Source of the DNA: an uncultured Bacteroidales bacterium
Lineage (GTDB): Bacteria; Bacteroidota; Bacteroidia; Bacteroidales; Paludibacteraceae
DNA length: 64,000 nt
Assembly (NCBI GenBank): GCA_903911085.1
Contig: CAIWCC010000141.1
Location: 1 to 64,000 of the forward strand
Direction: 5' to 3'
Every line of letters begins with the position of its first letter. The stretch's first letter is position 1. The notes under the pieces were generated by a model. That model saw nothing but the letters and a program-made list of their open reading frames with translations. It searched no databases and was not told where the DNA came from. Shown here piece by piece: positions 61,514 through 64,000 of this stretch. A program made the position numbers and the translations under genes.

Positions 61514-63927
61514 AAAAAATAATCCTAATCATTTACCTGACATTATTTTCATTGATTTTTGTGAATTTAAACGCACAAACAGCAACTGATTACAGTACCA
61601 TGTACACCCGAATATACAATAGCAGTTATGCCAGCGTATCGAGCTATAATCTTAGTAATCAGAATGCTGACGGCACTTTTGTGAATGTAACCACTTATCC
61701 TGTTTCGCAACCTACAGCTAATACCGGTGCGCCACGCGAGCATTTGGATGAAATGCTGAGAATTGCCCGTGCTTACCAGACTTCAGGTGCAAATTACCAT
61801 AGCACAGCATATCTGAATGCCTACATTAAAGCATGGAATTGGTGGAAGAATTTTGACCCAAAAGATACCAACTGGTGGTGGAGGGAAATAGGTTGGACAA
61901 AATCGTTGTACCCATCGTTTGTACTTATGGGAAGGGATTTAAAAGTGCAACTCCCGACAGATTATGCCAACATGATGAAGTATTTTAGAAATGTATGGAC
62001 CACTGCCAATATTGCGACTTACACCAATTCGCCTACCGGCGCTAACACTACCGATGTTTGTAATTATATTATGGCATGTGCAATAGTTGACCAAGATGCC
62101 ACCACCATCAATCAGGTAGCAGATATTATAACCAATGCATTGGCTGTAGTAACGGGAGCAAAAGCCGAAGGGATTCAACCCGATTATGGCTTCTCGCAGC
62201 ACACAGGTTTCGGTCGCCAACTTTATATGGGCAATTACGGAAAAGAATACACTAACGGAATCATCGGCTTTTTAACGCTGACAGCTGGAACGTATTTTCA
62301 ATTTCCAGACAATAAAGTGGCTGTGCTAGAAAATCTTTTCTTGAATGGAGTTAGTTGGAGTTGTTACCGGAATATCTTTGACCAAAATCAGTATGGTAGA
62401 TTTCCAGAAGCAGATGCATACAGCACCTTGACTTCTCAATTGTCGAAAATTTTGACTGCCAATACGGCACAAAAGCCCGCTTTGCAATCTCTTTATAACT
62501 GGATGACACGCAGTGGAGGAACTAATGCACTCAATGTTCAAACTGGCAACCAAATGTTTTGGCGCCACGACTTTATGGTGCAAAAAGGAAAAGATTATAT
62601 GGTCAGTTGCCGCTTGACTTCTACCAGAACCGTGGGTGCTGAGAGTGGAAACAATTCCGGATTGGACAATTATTACACAGGTTCGGGCGTCAATTATTTG
62701 TATGTAACCGGCACCGAACGCTACGATATTCTCAATGACCAAAACTGGCGACGATTACCTGGCATTACTGCTCCTCAAAAGCCAATGACCACTGTTTTAC
62801 CATTGGTAGAATGGGGTGCAAATAGTGCTAATCTGGACGCTTTTGCCGGTGGTGTGTCGGATGGAAAAACTGGTGCCTGCGGTTTTATTTATTCTAAAAA
62901 TCAGTCCGAAACCTACCTTAAAGCTTATAAATCCTATTTTTATTTTAGCGATTATTATGTAGCACTGGGAACCGGAATTACTGCCGGCACAAATTACCTT
63001 GTACCCTATTGTACGACAGTCAATCAAGTGAAATACAATGGCTCATTTGTGGTTGATAACGAAGGTGTTGCCACCACTTTATCGGCTTCTCAAACCCTGA
63101 AACCGATAAGCTCCGATTGGGCATTTATAAATAATGTGGGCTATCATTTTTCGATAAACACGCAATTGAACTATGAAACAGCAACCCTTGGTACAACGCC
63201 GATTGCATGGATTGGACTGAATCATGGAAATCTGCCATCGGGTCAACAATATGCATACTCTGTTTATCCAAATGTAACGCAAGCGGTGTTGCAGACAAAA
63301 GTTGCCAATCCGCCCTTTACGGTTTTCTCCAATACCAACAGCTTTCAGGGGGTTTTGGACAAAAATACTAATACCGCCCAAATCATTTTCTACAAAGCAG
63401 GAAAAATCACCTTACCTAATGGACTTGGCACTTGTCAGGTAAATTATCCGGCAGTGCTGCAACTTCGATGGACAGCTGATTCTGTTTATATTACGGCTTC
63501 CAATCCGTATTGCGAAACCACACCGTTGACTAAATTAACCGTAACCATTTCAGGTGCTTTTTGTAATGCAAGTTCTGTAAACGGGTTAGATACCATAGTG
63601 AATATTGGTATGCCACAAAATGAATATCAGGGAAAATCAGTTACTTTAGGCATGAGAAAACTCACCACAGGGTTGCCCAAAAACATAACTACGGAATTGA
63701 GTTTACAACCTAATATCCTTAAAAAAGGGGAGATGATAAATGTACAACTTCCAGCACCTTTAAGCAGCAACGAAAGCATAAAAATATTTAATGCATCTGG
63801 AAGAATGGTATCGGAAATAGTTTTGCCGATTAACTCTGCAAAATATCAAGTACAAACAGATGGATTAAATGGCGGTGTTTATTTGCTTAAATACAAGGAT
63901 TTAGTGCGAAAATTTGTGGTAAAATAG
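61510..63927 (+). CDS. PL8-family polysaccharide lyase with T9SS sorting domain (pair B, exported)
   Basis: This 805-residue protein has signal peptide KKIILIIYLTLFSLIFVNLNA. The toroid has TNWWWREIGWTKSLYP, the common PL8 NWWxxEIG motif, and QPDYGFSQHTGFGRQLYMGN; His231 and Tyr243 are the likely catalytic pair. RLTSTRTVGAESGNNSG carries the Arg and Glu, followed by RLPGITAPQ. The beta-sandwich has WIGLNHGNLPSGQQYAYSVYP. A T9SS sorting domain closes it (IKIFNASGRMVSEI ... GGVYLLKYKD). It is the last gene in the window; 63928-64000 shows nothing further. Confidence 0.87.
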   Translation: MKKIILIIYLTLFSLIFVNLNAQTATDYSTMYTRIYNSSYASVSSYNLSNQNADGTFVNVTTYPVSQPTANTGAPREHLDEMLRIARAYQTSGANYHSTAYLNAYIKAWNWWKNFDPKDTNWWWREIGWTKSLYPSFVLMGRDLKVQLPTDYANMMKYFRNVWTTANIATYTNSPTGANTTDVCNYIMACAIVDQDATTINQVADIITNALAVVTGAKAEGIQPDYGFSQHTGFGRQLYMGNYGKEYTNGIIGFLTLTAGTYFQFPDNKVAVLENLFLNGVSWSCYRNIFDQNQYGRFPEADAYSTLTSQLSKILTANTAQKPALQSLYNWMTRSGGTNALNVQTGNQMFWRHDFMVQKGKDYMVSCRLTSTRTVGAESGNNSGLDNYYTGSGVNYLYVTGTERYDILNDQNWRRLPGITAPQKPMTTVLPLVEWGANSANLDAFAGGVSDGKTGACGFIYSKNQSETYLKAYKSYFYFSDYYVALGTGITAGTNYLVPYCTTVNQVKYNGSFVVDNEGVATTLSASQTLKPISSDWAFINNVGYHFSINTQLNYETATLGTTPIAWIGLNHGNLPSGQQYAYSVYPNVTQAVLQTKVANPPFTVFSNTNSFQGVLDKNTNTAQIIFYKAGKITLPNGLGTCQVNYPAVLQLRWTADSVYITASNPYCETTPLTKLTVTISGAFCNASSVNGLDTIVNIGMPQNEYQGKSVTLGMRKLTTGLPKNITTELSLQPNILKKGEMINVQLPAPLSSNESIKIFNASGRMVSEIVLPINSAKYQVQTDGLNGGVYLLKYKDLVRKFVVK

Positions 63928-64000
63928 TTCGAATAAAAATTCAGCTGACTATTTGCAGCAATCCAAAACTATTTGTTTCATAATTTCATAGTTTTCCTCC

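Noticed and set aside
1-64000. tRNA, rRNA and riboswitch genes
   Set aside because: No cloverleaf with GTTCGA-type T-loop context, no rRNA stretch and no known riboswitch core was recognised by reading. A covariance-model scan was not possible.

Overview
This 64 kb window is AT-rich chromosomal DNA from a member of the Bacteroidota, most likely Bacteroidales. A Paludibacter-like relative fits, but the species cannot be fixed from sequence alone. The evidence is a SusC/SusD pair, a hybrid two-component regulator, six proteins ending in type IX secretion (T9SS) sorting domains, TAnnTTTG promoter elements, and the kinds of short palindromic repeats that crowd intergenic DNA in this phylum. I saw no tRNA, rRNA, CRISPR array or complete autonomous IS element.

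1-11.4 kb (minus strand): a restriction-modification and mobile-debris island. It holds the N-terminus of a type ISP/IIG restriction enzyme, a DsrE-like protein, a methyltransferase, a Fic protein lacking the usual catalytic His, a NucS-like/DUF5655 protein, a RhuM-family protein, a broken hsdM, and a 1280-residue Eco57I-type restriction-methylase. That last enzyme carries a whole Y1 (HUH, RAYT-type) transposase domain in frame between methylase motifs I and IV, with three in-frame copies of one perfect palindrome. A 75-bp two-hairpin repeat occurs three times and has cut off or ended two of these genes.

11.4-13.7 kb: two copies (a third lies at 33.1 kb) of a 341-346 bp MITE-like element with inverted ends reading agggtctgctgaaaaac. 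The elements are packed with short hairpins. A gene of unknown function follows.

13.7-19 kb (minus): a TMEM175-like channel and an SDR oxidoreductase, translationally coupled, then ETF:quinone oxidoreductase followed by a fused EtfB-EtfA electron transfer flavoprotein.

19.7-22.8 kb (plus): an ArsR repressor, a small thioredoxin (ArsE-like), ArsF- and ArsG-family proteins, and an ArsP/DUF318 permease. This looks like an organoarsenical resistance cluster. Matching 18-bp operators lie before arsR and before the permease.

23.2-26.7 kb: a large BspA-type leucine-rich-repeat surface protein with cohesin-like, dockerin-like and T9SS domains.

27.4-64 kb: a polysaccharide utilization locus. A GH88 unsaturated glucuronyl hydrolase is divergent from a hybrid two-component regulator. 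Next come SusC, SusD and a DUF5017-like lipoprotein, then a 2400-residue modular surface protein, two beta-helix surface proteins and a small carbohydrate-binding-like protein. The tight final operon is PL8 - PL8 - GH29 fucosidase - PL8 - PL8. The expected route is surface cleavage of a uronic-acid polysaccharide by T9SS-exported lyases, import by SusCD, periplasmic cleavage by non-exported lyases, and removal of fucose (GH29) and unsaturated uronate (GH88). The substrate is probably a glycosaminoglycan-like or fucose-bearing uronic-acid glycan. No sulfatase is visible in the window.
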